64,000 bases of DNA, taken from assembly GCA_034440635.1 (NCBI GenBank), contig JAOTON010000320.1, positions 186,001 to 250,000 of the forward strand. Reading direction: 5' to 3'. Both the position numbers and the translations under genes were made by a program. The notes below the pieces were generated by a model. The model made no database searches. It was not told the origin of the DNA and saw only the letters and a list, made by a program, of their open reading frames with translations. The DNA comes from Lepas anatifera (lineage: Eukaryota > Arthropoda > Thecostraca > Lepadidae). Positions 32,391-44,576 of the stretch are shown piece by piece. The first letter of the stretch is position 1. The number at the start of each line of letters is the position of its first letter.

Positions 32391-34427
32391 GAATCTCGCC
32401 AACTCGCCCACGCTCGTGTGTAGCCAAATGAGGTTCAAGGACCAGAACTTAGGTAACCAATCACGGAGAATTGACAGAGATCAAGAATTGCACTCAACAG
32501 CACAAAACAAGTATTTCCACGATCTTACCGCCACGTAAAAAGAACGATCCATAATATGCAATGGTACCTCGACTGATTTATAGGTACCATTATAACTTTA
32601 GTGACAGACGATACAAATTAGTGGCAAATAATTTATCCTTACTCACTCGCCTTATTTCACAGCTAAGTTAGAGATGGTTAGGTAACCACATCGGCAACGA
32701 AATTGACCCATATAAAGCCATGAGAAAAAGGTACTCTAAATTGCGATGCCATGAGAACGGTAATATTCATTCTCTTATATGAATTTGACTATTTATTTTG
32801 AGCAGAAAGAGAAAACTTTAGAGTCTATATCAGAATTCATAGTGAAATTACTCTGCATAAGATAGAAACTCCACTGCTTACGTTTTACTTGAGGACTCGT
32901 TTTACGGAATTAGAGATGGTCTGGTAGCCAGGCCGGCAACGGAAATTACGATTAGGGACCACCAGGTAGCCACTTGGGTAGCCACGAAGTTTTGCGTTTC
33001 TGGCGCGCAAGTAGCGAGAAAAAAACAGTCAGAGAAATACGTGTAGAAGTTTCTGTGTGGGTATCTTACTATGAGGCTGTTGATTTTGACCTAAATCAAA
33101 ATAGGAGGTTTTGTTGCCAGTGGTAAACCCACTACCAATTCTTATATATTATGCCGCAGCCAGAGAAACGTAGGAAAAAGTGAAGTCTGCCAGATCTCAA
33201 AAGCCCAGGAGAGTAGTGTGATTTGAGGGTGTCAATTACAGCACACATTTTAATCATGTGCATGCGAGATATCCAAACTGTAGACCTGTGGAGATGAGAG
33301 TTGCAAGTTCTGGCTTTGCACCTAAAAAATTATATGCTATTTGGTGCCCATGAAGTCAGGTAAACTGCACGTAGGTTTCTTTGGTGCCTACCTATGTCAA
33401 TTTTATCAAATCAAGCTTAGCAAATTTGTGATGATTCCAGAAATGTTTCCATTGAGCAGGTGAATGTGGTGATGCCTATTGATCTGCTTCAATCTTTCTA
33501 GGATTTGCTGGATGATGGTTGTGGTATTAGGAGGTACTTGTCCTCTGGCTGAGTACCTATATTTGGTTGCAGGCATTGGAGATATTCAAATTATATGTAT
33601 TCTTTTAACAAAATGTTAATTACATGTATCCTTCAAATAGCTTAAGTTTCAGCATAGTGGCTGCTACAGTCAAATGGTGGTTGTCTGCTGTCTTAGCAAT
33701 GATGATCTAAGCAATAATTTATCATAGTAAGCAGTTGCAATAAGGGTACTAGACTCTGACGGCACATATTACATGCCGTATTTTCATGCAGTATGCTGTA
33801 TTTTTTCATGTCTTTGTGTATTAGGTGTTTGATAACATTTTTACTGATTAATATGCGCAGCTAATGGACACATGCTTGTATTACACAACATACAACTTGT
33901 AATCACGGCACATATGCTTAAAATTTCGTTGTTTGGTACTAAGAGTATGCTATATGTAATTCATTAGTCTCCAAATCACTGTAAATTTAATTCCTTTCAT
34001 ACTTCCGCTTTTTGAGAGTAAATTTTCACTCACTAAGACATTTTCTGGGATCAATTTAAAGCCTCAGTTCACGCAAAAGCTTATTTCACTTCAGGTAGCC
34101 ATGTTGGTCGCATCAAGGATATGTGGGTAGCCAACCTGACATGTTCTTGACCTCTGAAGATACCTTTACTTAAAGATACGTTCAAGAGGGATTCCTCGAC
34201 GCCCGAGTGACGTCACAGGGGGTGGAGGAATTCCTTCATCATTGAGTCGTGTGTTAAACTGCTGGTAATGGCACTTCCCACTGACGAATTTTTTGAGAAT
34301 ACACAGTAATCAAGTTTATCCCAAATGCAATGCAAAATCATTTAATTATCCATTATGGGCCTCTTTTTTGCAAGCATTTTTATATTTAATCATTTAATTT
34401 TCCCATGTTATATGCTACAAGGTGTGA
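32391..34427. other. Intergenic, no gene recognised
   Basis: AT-rich. GGTAGCCA-type words recur near 32700, 32930-32990 and 34095-34130, suggesting an old dispersed repeat. No coding motif is seen. Confidence 0.4.
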
Positions 34428-34666
34428 CGTCACACCCGGTGTCTGCGCCTGCTGTTGGAGTGGGGCTGACATTTGGGTACATTTCAGGTCGGCTTTTAGC
34501 TTTTCTTCAAGGAAGTTTTGAGTTGCAAGACAAATGATATATTGTATAACGGGTTTTCCGGCATGCATTACAACATGGCTATCTCAATTAAAATATCATT
34601 ATAAAGGTACCACATTCCCTTCAAAGGGAGTGTCCCACTTTTATAATGGGTTTCGAATTGAGATAG
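34428..34666 (+). mobile_element. Repeat E fragment (E3) with terminal inverted arms
   Basis: GACGTCACACC, GGGTACATTTCAGGTCGGCT, GTTGCAAGACAAATGATATA and the terminal ACCACATTCCCTT match E1. Bases 34579-34666 form an imperfect hairpin: CTATCTCAATT pairs with AATTGAGATAG, and the centre has CATTCCCTTCAAAGGGAGTG. The TGACGTCA octamer is perfect. Confidence 0.7.
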
Positions 34667-35632
34667 GGGTTTTGTAGGGCGCGTTGAGAAACCACTATTG
34701 GCATATTCATTTTCCCCCAAAGTTTTCAGTATACATTTTCCGCCAGGTTTAAAGTTCAAAGTAAAAGTTCTTATTACCTTGCTCCAATCCCTGAAAGAAT
34801 ATCTTCAATATGGTTGCAGAAATCTGATTGATCGTAGGCCCTAATCCTCGCCCATTGGCTGCAAATACCGTGCTATCGACTGAGACAGCATGCAACTGCC
34901 TGTTGACCGAAAATCGCGGTGGAGTTAACGTCCAATGCTGAGCGCGACTGGGCCGAAATGCACCCAATGGGCCCCAACACACATCACATCCTTCCTCCCC
35001 CGAACTTACCAAAACAAGTATCAATTGACATCAAGCCTATGCACCATCTTTCAACCGCTGAATAAACACGGCCGACGTAACGACATCTGTCGTTCAATTT
35101 TGACACCAGTGCTTCTTATTACTACTGCACGTGGTTTTGTCATGCGGAAAGGCTGTGAATGGGCGCCCCCCCTCCTAGCCTTTACAATGAGTCTATTATA
35201 AATATTTGGGATCTCACTGATAATTAAAACTTTTATTTTGATGACGCTTCTCATTGTTAGAAAAGAGGGTATATTTATGGTTTTAACGTATAAAAGTGGG
35301 GGAAAAGTCATGTTTCCTGGCTTTCAGACCTTTTTTTTCTTTTTAAATTGTTAGTTTCAGAAGAAAAAATATTCATTCCCTTTAAATGGACTAATTCTAC
35401 CAACTGTCCCATTAAGCATTTTAGCTGAGGAAGAATCAAAGTGAATATATCTGACATTAGTTTTTTATCTTGTCAGGGTCATTGTTTCGCTAAGAACATA
35501 GATACTTGATGCCAGCAAGATAATTAGGATATTTAGTTGCTTGATATCTAAATTAACGGGACACCTCCCTAATCTGCATGTTCTTGGAGCATAGGTATTA
35601 TATGCAACCAAATTCAGAGGTGGCATTTAACC
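34667..35632. other. Intergenic with a more GC-rich patch
   Basis: The patch at 34840-35170 is more GC-rich. On the minus strand it has donor-like GTAAGT (exon would end at 35010) and AAG|GTAATAAG (exon would end at 34778) sites. A minus frame over 34749-35024 is open, but I recognise no domain, so I do not call a gene. Confidence 0.25.
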
Positions 35633-35760
35633 AGGGGCGCAACTTTATGTTTTCGATTGGGGGCACCCGGCTCGAAAGGGGGCCCGTACATGATGGGGGC
35701 CCGTACATGATGGGGGGCCCTTACATGATGGGGGGCTCGTATTTTTTAATGAAAATGTGA
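35633..35760 (+). repeat. CAGGGGCGCAA transposon end with GGGGGCCCGTACATGAT tandem
   Basis: CAGGGGCGCAACTT is a typical end of hAT-like elements in invertebrates. It is followed by about four 17-18 bp units of GGGGGCCCGTACATGAT. No matching right end is located nearby. Confidence 0.6.
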
Positions 35761-35936
35761 CCGAAAAAACGTATTTTCGACCGTTTGTTGTCGAAGACTG
35801 ACTGCAAAGGTTAAATAACAATTTCGTCACTGTTCCTGATTTGCACTATTTAGCCTAAAAAGTAGACAGAAGACCCAATCTTTTGAACGAGCTGCCAAAC
35901 TATGTAAGGATATTGGACAAGTAGGTGTCTACTTAC

Positions 35937-36051
35937 CTTCTTTGTCGTCCACGCGGATGCTCTCCTCCGGAGGTACAACGGGATCAGCCCCGGACGACGC
36001 AGGAGGGATGGATGCTGGAGGGTCTTTTAGCAAACGGGATCCAGCTGGTGG
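35937..36051 (-). CDS. Possible internal coding exon, Pro/Ser-rich
   Basis: On the minus strand an acceptor-like pyrimidine run (CCTTCTTTTCC...GGCCAAG) precedes an open segment ending at a consensus donor GAAG|GTAAGTAG. The frame encodes PPAGSRLLKDPPASIPPASS followed by GADPVVPPEESIRVDDKE. The composition is protein-like and GC-rich against an AT-rich flank. No family is recognised and no other exon of the gene is confirmed. Confidence 0.35.
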
Positions 36052-36689
36052 CTTGGCCGAGGAAGGCAATGATCAGGAAAAGAAGGATTGGAATTAAAAC
36101 CTTACTTTACCGTGTTGCTGGAAACTATACACATTGCTTTTTTCCGAGTTAGTTTTAAATTGGGGTTTTAATTTTTGCGGTCGATAAATGAACGTAGCTT
36201 GCAAAGTACCAAAAATAGTAGTGATATGAACTACTTTAAGTGGACGCGTACGTTGCTAGAGATTAAATGCAAATATGATCGGGGTCATTTTGTAACTGTT
36301 TCCAAAATAAGCAAGACGATTCTAGATTCATAGGTTACCTGAAAAAAGAACAAAGTTTAGGTAGTTTTGCCAGAGCAGCCCCTCGGTATTGAATGTTCTT
36401 TGTTTTACGCTTTTGTGCACCCGACTTATGTTTATACTGTCCAACCATTTTAACATTTACACCTGGAACAAAATTGCATTATCGCGAATAATTTGATACA
36501 AATGAAAGGTAGAGGTCGAAGTACGAAATTCCTTTATCAGCGGGGAAATCGAACCTACTGATATTTATTTTACATGATCAAGACACCTTTTTCTGATCCA
36601 TTCACCTTGCCAGTTCATGACATTTTACAACACTGGGTACTGGTCAAGGGGTACTATGAATAGGTGGTACTGCCTATTTCCCTTTACAA
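36052..36689. other. Unassigned AT-rich stretch
   Basis: No gene or repeat is recognised. Confidence 0.4.
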
Positions 36690-38400
36690 TCCTCATATAG
36701 GATCAGTACAAAAGGAATGGGGGGCCTGACATTTCTCACGCCCCATCATTTTTCCCCGAATGTTCCAGGAGGCATGGGACCGGCCGCACGTTGCCCGGGA
36801 AAACCACAGGGGGCCCGCAAGCATGGCAGGGGACCGGTTTCGGCAACAGGGAGCACGGATATACCATCTGGGGCACGAAACTGCTAACAAATAAGGAACT
36901 CCTGCAAATACGCGACTAACACAACAGCTTCAGTTTCTGCACTATATTCTTAGACCACAAGGGGCCCAGACAGACCACAGAGGGCCTGAATACACCAAAG
37001 GGGCCGGGCAGACCACAGGAACCCAGAAAACCATAGGACGCCGGTATGCCCACAAGGGGCCCGAGCAGACCACACACAGCCAGCAATTTGGCTGGACTCT
37101 GCCAGATATATGCTGGGCTCTGACTGGGCAGAGCCCGCGTACATGGGCTCAGCCCAGGTCCGGCTCCGCTGCGCCTGGGCAGAGCCCATGGTCAAACAAG
37201 ACCGGGCTCTACCGCTCGGGCAAGTTGTCATCTCCCGACCTAATGTCGGGCTCAGCCCGAGTCTATGTGGCTCAGCTATGAGTCTTAGGGCTCGGGCAGG
37301 GCCCGGCCCAGCCCGCTCTGGGCCCGGTCGGAATTGCTGGCTGGGCAGCGGGCCCGGGCAGACCACACGGGGCCTGGATATATAAAAGGACCAGGGCAGA
37401 CCACAGGGACCCGAGCAGAACACAGGGGCTGGGATAACCACAGAGGGGCCCCAGTCTGGAAAGTATGGCAGCAGACCCGACGAGTCCGCACCAGCCTTGT
37501 AGATTTTTCGCACCACCAGCAGCCTAAAATTCACACCAAGCATTGGTGAGAAATTTCACTGACCCGGAAATTTCGATGTTTTTACCAGTTTCTCCCTTCT
37601 CAGACCTCCGTGGGTGTTTGATTTGAGCTCCCTCGCACCATACAGCAAAAGTGGGCATTTGTTTGCTCCAAAGTTCGAACCACCTGAAGGGTGTCCGCAC
37701 CACAAGATCTCGCCAAAAGTGCCATACTTTGCAGACTGGGAGGGGCCCGGGCAAACCACAGAAGGCCCGCGCAGACAAAAAGGGGCCCGAACGGACATCT
37801 TATTAGTTAGTTAAGGACTTTTTATAAGGCCTCCTCCTGTGTCTTCCTAACTATTCAGTCATTTTTTCAGTGTCAACTTCCTCGCACCAGGCTTGCAAAT
37901 TCGCACCAGGCTGATAAAATTCGCACCACTCGCTCCTGTCTCCAAGGGCACTCGCACCGACGAGATCTCGTCGAAAATGCCACACTTCGCACACTGTGGC
38001 CCGGGCAGACCACAGGGGCCCAGGATACCACAGGGGCCCGCATGGCAAGCATGGCAGAGGCTGGTTGCAGTTACACGAACCGCATCCATGGCAGGCCCGT
38101 CTGCATCCACAGGGTATTAACTACTGGGAGTAGGGACCCGGCTGCAGCCACCAGGGGGCGGGGCGAATGGGGTGGCCACCAGGGGGGGGACGAATGGGGC
38201 AGCCACCCCTTAAACCCAAGAGCCTCTGAGGACAAAATGCCGCCCCCAAACCCTCCCCCTCCCCGGGATGCGACGATTGGTCGCCCATTGGGTGAAAAGT
38301 GCGCCCTTCGGGTGGCTAAGTGTCACCCTGTCCCCTGAGGCTTTGCCCTTCCCCCTTCCCTTACCCAAATTCTAGATACATCACTGGCGGCCATAGGGGG
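36690..38400. repeat. Degenerate GGGCCC(G)GGCAGACCACAG minisatellite region
   Basis: Units of about 20 bp built on GGGGCCCGGGCAGACCACAG recur at 36950-37080, 37350-37450, 37740-37800 and 38000-38040. A block of GGGCTCAGCCCG-type palindromes (37100-37340) interrupts them. A duplicated segment with CGCACCA...AAGATCTCG and AAAATGCCACACTTCGCA-like words lies at about 37614-37745 and 37876-37998. Long open frames here result from stop-poor GC repeats and are not genes. Confidence 0.75.
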
Positions 38401-39519
38401 CAAAATATTCACCAAGTCTTGGTATTTAGCCATCAGGGGAGCCGGACAGGGGATCATCACTCATTAGTGATTTAGCCCGACAGGAGCTAATAGCAAACAA
38501 TCACTTCACTTGCCATTCAACACTGCGCATCGGAGCACGATTTGGATTGACACGAAAAGCCCAAACGTAAAATCCAAACCATAGCCTAACGAAACTTTTC
38601 CAGAGTAGACACAAGCCGATTGAATCATAAGCATGCCAATTTTACTGTTCAAGGCAAACTTTGTGCAAATCATTCGCCTCGGCGAATGCGACAAGAGAGC
38701 CAGGAGCACGCCTTAGCTTCCTTCGCGCTGCGCTGACAAGTCCGGGAAATTAAGAGGCTACCATTCGCCGGCGGACGCACATTATTTGACCCAGATTTGA
38801 CGACAAGATATGATACACTTTTTGACACACAAATTTAAGAGGCTTAAATTTGTCTGTATTTAAAATTCCACTAGAACAAACAAAAATGGAAAACTTTATG
38901 CACATTTCTGACAAAAATGCCTAAAAATATATCAATGAAGAAAAGTAGTGCCGGCGGAGAGATGCCAAAATAACAAATATGTCAATTTATTAAACCAGTA
39001 CTTATCGGAAGGGGCCCGGCTGCGTACGGTGGGGGGCGGGGGTGGTGAACTACGGGGGGTCGTAAGCAAGGCAAGGAGCCCGGCAGAGGTGCAGAAAGTA
39101 TGCTGGCTGTCACAAACTCAATGCGACGTATGCCTCCTCTGTCACACAGAGCTGGAAATAATAATTGCATACTCGAATACTATTTCCAATATGCTGAATG
39201 TCCTCTACCTGTCCCTTACTTTTTGCAGCAGACAAGGTTTTAGCACCAAACCATTATAGCATGAAAGTAGTAAACTGAGTTTTCATTTATAGATCATGTT
39301 TTTGTTTTTGGAAGGAAAATTCCCAATTATGGGTCATTTTTTCCAGTATTGGGGTCATAACTATTATTGGCAACTCTGACTGCAGTTTCCCCAATGACAT
39401 GCATTTCCTTTTTTGAAGAAGTTTCCATTTTTGGAAGGAGTGTTTCCAATTATGGTACTTTTCCACATGATTACATGTAGCAATTATCATGAAATTAGTC
39501 ATTATTGGGAACATACCTA
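38401..39519. other. Unassigned intergenic stretch
   Basis: No gene is recognised. Between 39300 and 39500 imperfect repeats of TTTTTGGAAGGA and CCAATTATGG occur. Confidence 0.4.
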
Positions 39520-40554
39520 TTAACCCTCGCCCCACCGGGGGCCATCGATGGCCCCCCTAAGGTTTTTCCGGGATAGCAGAAAAACGACGAGGCGCAGCAC
39601 CGCTGTTGAGGGCTCTACCTCTCACTGCATCATTTTCCCATCATCCCTGAAATTTTTTACCCCGGGTCACCCAAGGTCAGGTCACCAGACGAGGTCAACC
39701 AAGGTCACCTCACTTCACCTTTAGAGCTCTGTAAGAGCTACATTTCAAAGTCGATCAATTTGAAACTTCCTACACTTCATGACCCCTCCAGGGTCTACAA
39801 GGTGTATATCCGGGATTTTTCGATTTCGTGCCCTGAGGTCAGGTCACGAGGCGACCCTCTCCCATTGGAAAAGCATGGGGAAAAGCTATTTCATGATATA
39901 AAAGCCACAAAAATGATTGCAAATACTCAGACTGCTCAGAACAACGTTTTTGGACACCCTTTCACGGATCCCAGGGGTCATATTTGCCCTTCGACTTTTC
40001 CAAGGTCATCCAAGGTCACCAGAGGTCAAAAACAGTATTTTGACAATAACTTTTGACCTAATTGAGCTAGAGCGGTGAAACAAACACCATCGTGTTTGTC
40101 TTGTCGCTGGCTTTCATTTGATATACGACAAGGTCACTTTTTGACCTTTCGTGACCTCAGGTCATATTAGGTCATGAGGTGACCTCTGGCGGTCAAACCA
40201 CTGGCGGGAGGTCTTTACGTTCCACATAGCGAAAAAAGTACTGGCAATTTGCTATCAAATGTACTTTACCAGTCCTCAATAGCTCTAATGACATAAGAGT
40301 TATGCCCAGTTTGCTTAATCATTGCATATTTGAGTGAAAATAGCCGATCTTGACCTAATTTGACCTCTGGAGGTCAAACCATTGACCTGAGCACTAAAAC
40401 ATGCGAAGTAATTTCTTACTGAATTCACGCGAGCTTTCTATTGCACTTTGCAGATTTGCGCTAACACCCATATTTTCGGAGTTAGAGGGGGGGCCATCGA
40501 TGGCCCCCCGGTGGGGCGAAGGTGGCGCCGGACCCCCGGTGGGGCGCGGGTTAA
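39520..40554 (+). mobile_element. Family A TTAA element (A3), full length
   Basis: 1035 bp with both TTAA ends and both ATCGAT cores. Close to A1. Confidence 0.95.
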
Positions 40555-41019
40555 TGGGAGCGTACATGTACACACAATTGGGAACCCTAACCACAGCTTC
40601 CCCCCCACTAAACTTCTATCTCACATATCAACAAAAGGGAAAAAATGTCAATGTCAGCATAGTATTTGAATCTACCTAAAATGTGTTGGTAAAGTGGACC
40701 TTAGGTAGCATTTTTATAAACACATCAAATGCTTAAAATTTGTATCCCACTCACGATCAGCACCTGCCTGGTCATTCCTTTTTGCAGTAAAAACTCTGAG
40801 GCAACTAGCCTGCATAGATGTAAAATTATGTCTCTTGCCCTAATAGGTACAGAGGTATTGGAATTCACATACCAAAGAAAGATCCAAAGTAGTCAAAATA
40901 CTGCTTTAACTCCATGCAGTTCAGGTCCTGTGCTTACTACCACCACTGGTAGTAAGCAACACACCCCCAACCAGCGTTTTTCAATGTCTATTTCTTTCTG
41001 AGATTTGCTGTGATTTTCT
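40555..41019. other. Unassigned spacer
   Basis: No gene or repeat is recognised. Confidence 0.4.
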
Positions 41020-41093
41020 GAGATAAGAAGGGGGTCTACTCGGCCGCCTCCAGTGCACGTTAGTTCCAGGCCCCTCTCCAGTGGGGGTGTTAA
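41020..41093 (+). mobile_element. Family D 3' end fragment
   Basis: CGGCCGCCTCCAGTGCACG, then TTAGTTCCAGGCCCCTCTCC and AGTGGGGGTGTTAA follow the D2 right end (CTCCAGTGCGCGTTAGTGCC, then GTGTTAA). It shares its TTAA with A4. Confidence 0.7.
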
Positions 41094-42125
41094 CCCTCGC
41101 CCCACCGGGGGGGGCCATCGATGGCCCCCCTAAGGTTTTTCCGGGATAGCAGAAAAACGACGAGGCGCAGCACCGCGGTTGAGGGCTCTACCTCTCACTG
41201 CATCATTTTCCCATCATCCCTGAAATTTTTTACCCCGGGTCACCCAAGGTCAGGGTCACCAGACGAGGTCAACCAAGGTCACCTCACTTCACCTTTAGAG
41301 CTCTGTAAGAGCTACATTTCAAAGTCGATCGATTTGAAACTTCCTACACTTCATGACCCCTCCAGGGTCTACAAGGTGTATATGCGGGATTTTTCGATTT
41401 CGTGCCCTGAGGTCAGGTCACGAGGCGACCTCTCCCATTGGAAAAGCATGGGGAAAAGCTATTTCATGATATAAAAGCCACAAAAATGATTGCAAATACT
41501 CAGACTGCTCAGAACAGCGTTTTTGGACACCCTTTCACGGATCCCAGGGGTCATATTTGCCCTTGACTTTTCCAAGGTCATCCAAGGTCACCAGAGGTCA
41601 CAAACAGTATTTTGACAATAACTTTTGACCTAATTGAGCTAGAGCGGTGAAACAAACACCATCGTGTTTGTCTTGTCACTGGCTTTCATTTGATATACGG
41701 CAAGGTCACTTTTTGACCTTTCGTGACCTCAGGTCATATTAGGTCACGAGGTGACCTCTGGCGGTCAAACCACTGGCGGGAGGTCTTTACGTTCCACATA
41801 GCGGAAAAAGAAGTGGAAATTTTCTATCAAATGTACTTTACCAGGCCTCAATAGCTCTAATGACATAAGAGTTATGCCCAGTTTGCTTAATCATTGCATA
41901 TTTGAGTGAAAATAGCCGATCTTGACCTAATTTGACCTCTGGAGGTCAAACCATTGACCTGAGCACTAAAACATGCGAAGTAATTTCTTACTGAATTCAC
42001 GCGAGCTTTCTATTGCACTTTGCCGATTTGCGCTAACGCCCATATTTTCGGAGTTAGAGGGGGGCCATCGATGGCCCCCCGGTGGGGCGAAGGTGGCGCC
42101 GGACCCCCGGTGGGGCGCGGGTTAA
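41090..42125 (+). mobile_element. Family A TTAA element (A4), full length
   Basis: 1036 bp with intact ends and cores. Close to A1. Confidence 0.95.
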
Positions 42126-42810
42126 CACTTTGTGGAGAACTGCATTAGCACACATTTGCTATCTGTACAATATTGATATGATAATTTGATCATGAAAACT
42201 CACCTGAATCACTGTTGTTGCCAGCCTGTTGCTGGCGCCAACTCTCCTAAATTCCTCCAGCTCCAAATCTATCTAACCAATCTAGGGCACAAATAAACTA
42301 AGGCACAAGCAGGCTAAGGAATGAAAAACCAAGCTTGATATGGGAAAGTGCATCAGTCTTACAATAGCCTACATGCATCTTAGATTAGCCATGGGCAGCA
42401 ATATTTATTCTAGCTAGCTTTCGCCTGCACTTATCTTAAATATACCTAATGAATATGCCCTCAAAATAAGTGTCTAACTTGTCTTGTCGCTGTTGCGCAG
42501 TTTAAGTAGAATTGCTGCCTAGCTATGTTTATTTTCTCACTCACTTAGTACTTTTATTAGTAGCTTTGAGGCGTACTTAATACTAAATTCGTAGAAATAG
42601 GGGCCAATAAATCGAAGACACTCAAACTGTAAATATGATTTAACCTGAAAAAATGGACAGAAAAGTACTTAATAAGGTATCTGCGTTATCGTTAATGCCT
42701 TAAATATGCCTACAATCGTGTATTTCTCGAAAAAATTGACTGTCACATTTCCGGTATCTAGGCGCCAACTTTCTGCAAACTACTAACAATCAGCCCCATT
42801 GGGCTGCATG
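42126..42810. other. Unassigned AT-rich stretch
   Basis: No gene or repeat is recognised. Confidence 0.4.
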
Positions 42811-44017
42811 TTAACCTTCGCCCGGGTGGGGGGGGTCTTTTTAGACCCCCCTCGGGTTTTTCCGAAGTGACCAAAAAACGGCGGCGCGCAGCGCCGCCAA
42901 ACTTGGTCTAGCTGTTCCTTCATCATTTTTACATCTTTCCTGAAAATTTTGGCTCAAGGTCATATCAGGTCAGGTCACCAGGTCAGGTGAAGTGACCTCA
43001 CCTCAAAAATACTTAGGACGGCATAACTAAAAGAAGAGTTAATCGATCAAGATGAAACTCATACCACATCTTGGGCCCACCAGGAGCTACAACATTTGTT
43101 CCGGGATTTTTGATATTGGTGACCTAAGGTCATGTGCAGAGCATGACCTCCCCATTGACAGTGCATGGGGAAAATCACGAAATGAGCTTTTCTCAGTAAG
43201 TATGGATGGAATCAACTTCAAACATCGGTTGCGACTTGCTCTTAGCCCATTTCTGAAGCTGATACCAAAATTTTTGACTTGTGACCTTTAAAAGGTCACC
43301 TTAGGTCAAATAAGCATTTTTGGTGTTTTTCTCTATAAATTTTGAATAAACTAAGATAGAGCTTTTATTTTGTCACCGAAGTGTTTGTATAGTCACTGGA
43401 AGTCAAATGATATACATCATGACTATACCAGGTCAAGTTGGGTCAGACCGTTGACCTGGGTCAGGTCAAATTCTTAAATTTGACCTGGCATAGCAATATC
43501 ATATATCATTCGATTCGTATTGACGAGAGGATTGCAATGGTGCATAAACTATGGCTGTATCTTGTTTGGTTTGGAAGCTATTACCGAAAAAGTAAACGCC
43601 CTTATGCATGGGTGGCTATGGACATTCCCAAGAATATGCCCAATATTTAGTGACCTGTAGCTCCCTAGGCTTTGACCTGACACGAAAATGAATGCCACTG
43701 TAATGAAAGAGCATCTCAAGAGCTTTCTGAATGGTGTTAGAAAAATGTTTCTACCTATCATAGTTTCTGAGATATAGGAGGTTTTCTTACTACACCTCAT
43801 ATTAGCGATTTTGACCTATTTTGACCTCTGGTGACCTTGATATTGACCTGACAAGAAAAATGACCGAAGTATTTTCGATATCATTTTCAAAGAGCTTTCG
43901 ATTGCCGTTTTGCGCTTTTTTCTAGCTCTCTTAGTTTTTGAGATCGTGGGGGGTCTTTTTAGCCCCCCCCCCACCATGGCGAAGGTGGCTCGTACCCGCC
44001 ACCGGGGCAAGGGTTAA
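42811..44017 (+). mobile_element. Family C TTAA element (C1), full length reference copy
   Basis: 1207 bp. It starts TTAACCTTCGCCCGGGTGG and ends CCGGGGCAAGGGTTAA. Its cores are GGGGTCTTTTTAGACCCC at the left and GGGGTCTTTTTAGCCCC at the right, and CTCGGGTTTTTCCGAAG follows the left core. AGGTCA hexamers are frequent, including AGGTCAGGTCACCAGGTCAGG. Related to A, B and D by this architecture. Confidence 0.9.
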
Positions 44018-44406
44018 AATCTGGCAACTGTGACAGCGGTTTGCGGGTTTTCTGCAGCGGTGATCCCTCGTTTTAGTAGAAACTGAACACAGTACCAATA
44101 TTGTATTACTAATGGTACGCTGTGTTATTGAAGAACAGAGCTGCTAAGTTAAAATATTCCCTACACGCCTCATTCTCTATTTCGAAAATATGGGGTTTGA
44201 TCTTGAGCCATACAGTCAGGATCGCTATTTTGTCACAATTATGCACCTCAATTTTTGTAAATGTGTCACAAACTCCGGTAGCTGAGTTGGCAAGTTTCTA
44301 CACCTCTGGAGCCCGGCTAGAGCCAGAGGAGGCCTGGGTAGCCCAGAGGGAGCCTGAAATTATAGCACGGGTTCCCGAATACAGCGAAGTGGGAGGAGTG
44401 GAATCA
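44018..44406. other. Unassigned spacer
   Basis: No gene is recognised. Confidence 0.4.
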
Positions 44407-44569
44407 GGGGCGGATTCAGGCCGATGGTGGGGGAGGGGGGCAACGGGGCCCCAAATCGTGAAAAACAAGGTTTTTGTTTGAAGAAAATTCGTAAAAATCA
44501 GTAAAATCGGGGGATTTGGGGAGGGCATCAAATCCCCCGATTTTACCATTACCCCTGGATCCGCTAGTG
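44407..44569. mobile_element. Short MITE-like element with GCGGATYCAGG ends
   Basis: The left CAGGGGCGGATTCAGG and right CCCCTGGATCCGCTAGTG are inverted relative to each other (right end read in reverse: CACTAGCGGATCCAGGGG). An 18-bp perfect inverted repeat lies inside (44501-44518 with 44529-44546). No clear target duplication is found. Confidence 0.65.
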
Positions 44570-44576
44570 CTGTGGT

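Noticed and set aside
36950..37543. 197-codon minus-strand open frame rich in Pro, Gly and Ala
   Set aside because: It also comes from GC-rich repeats and palindromes with few stops.
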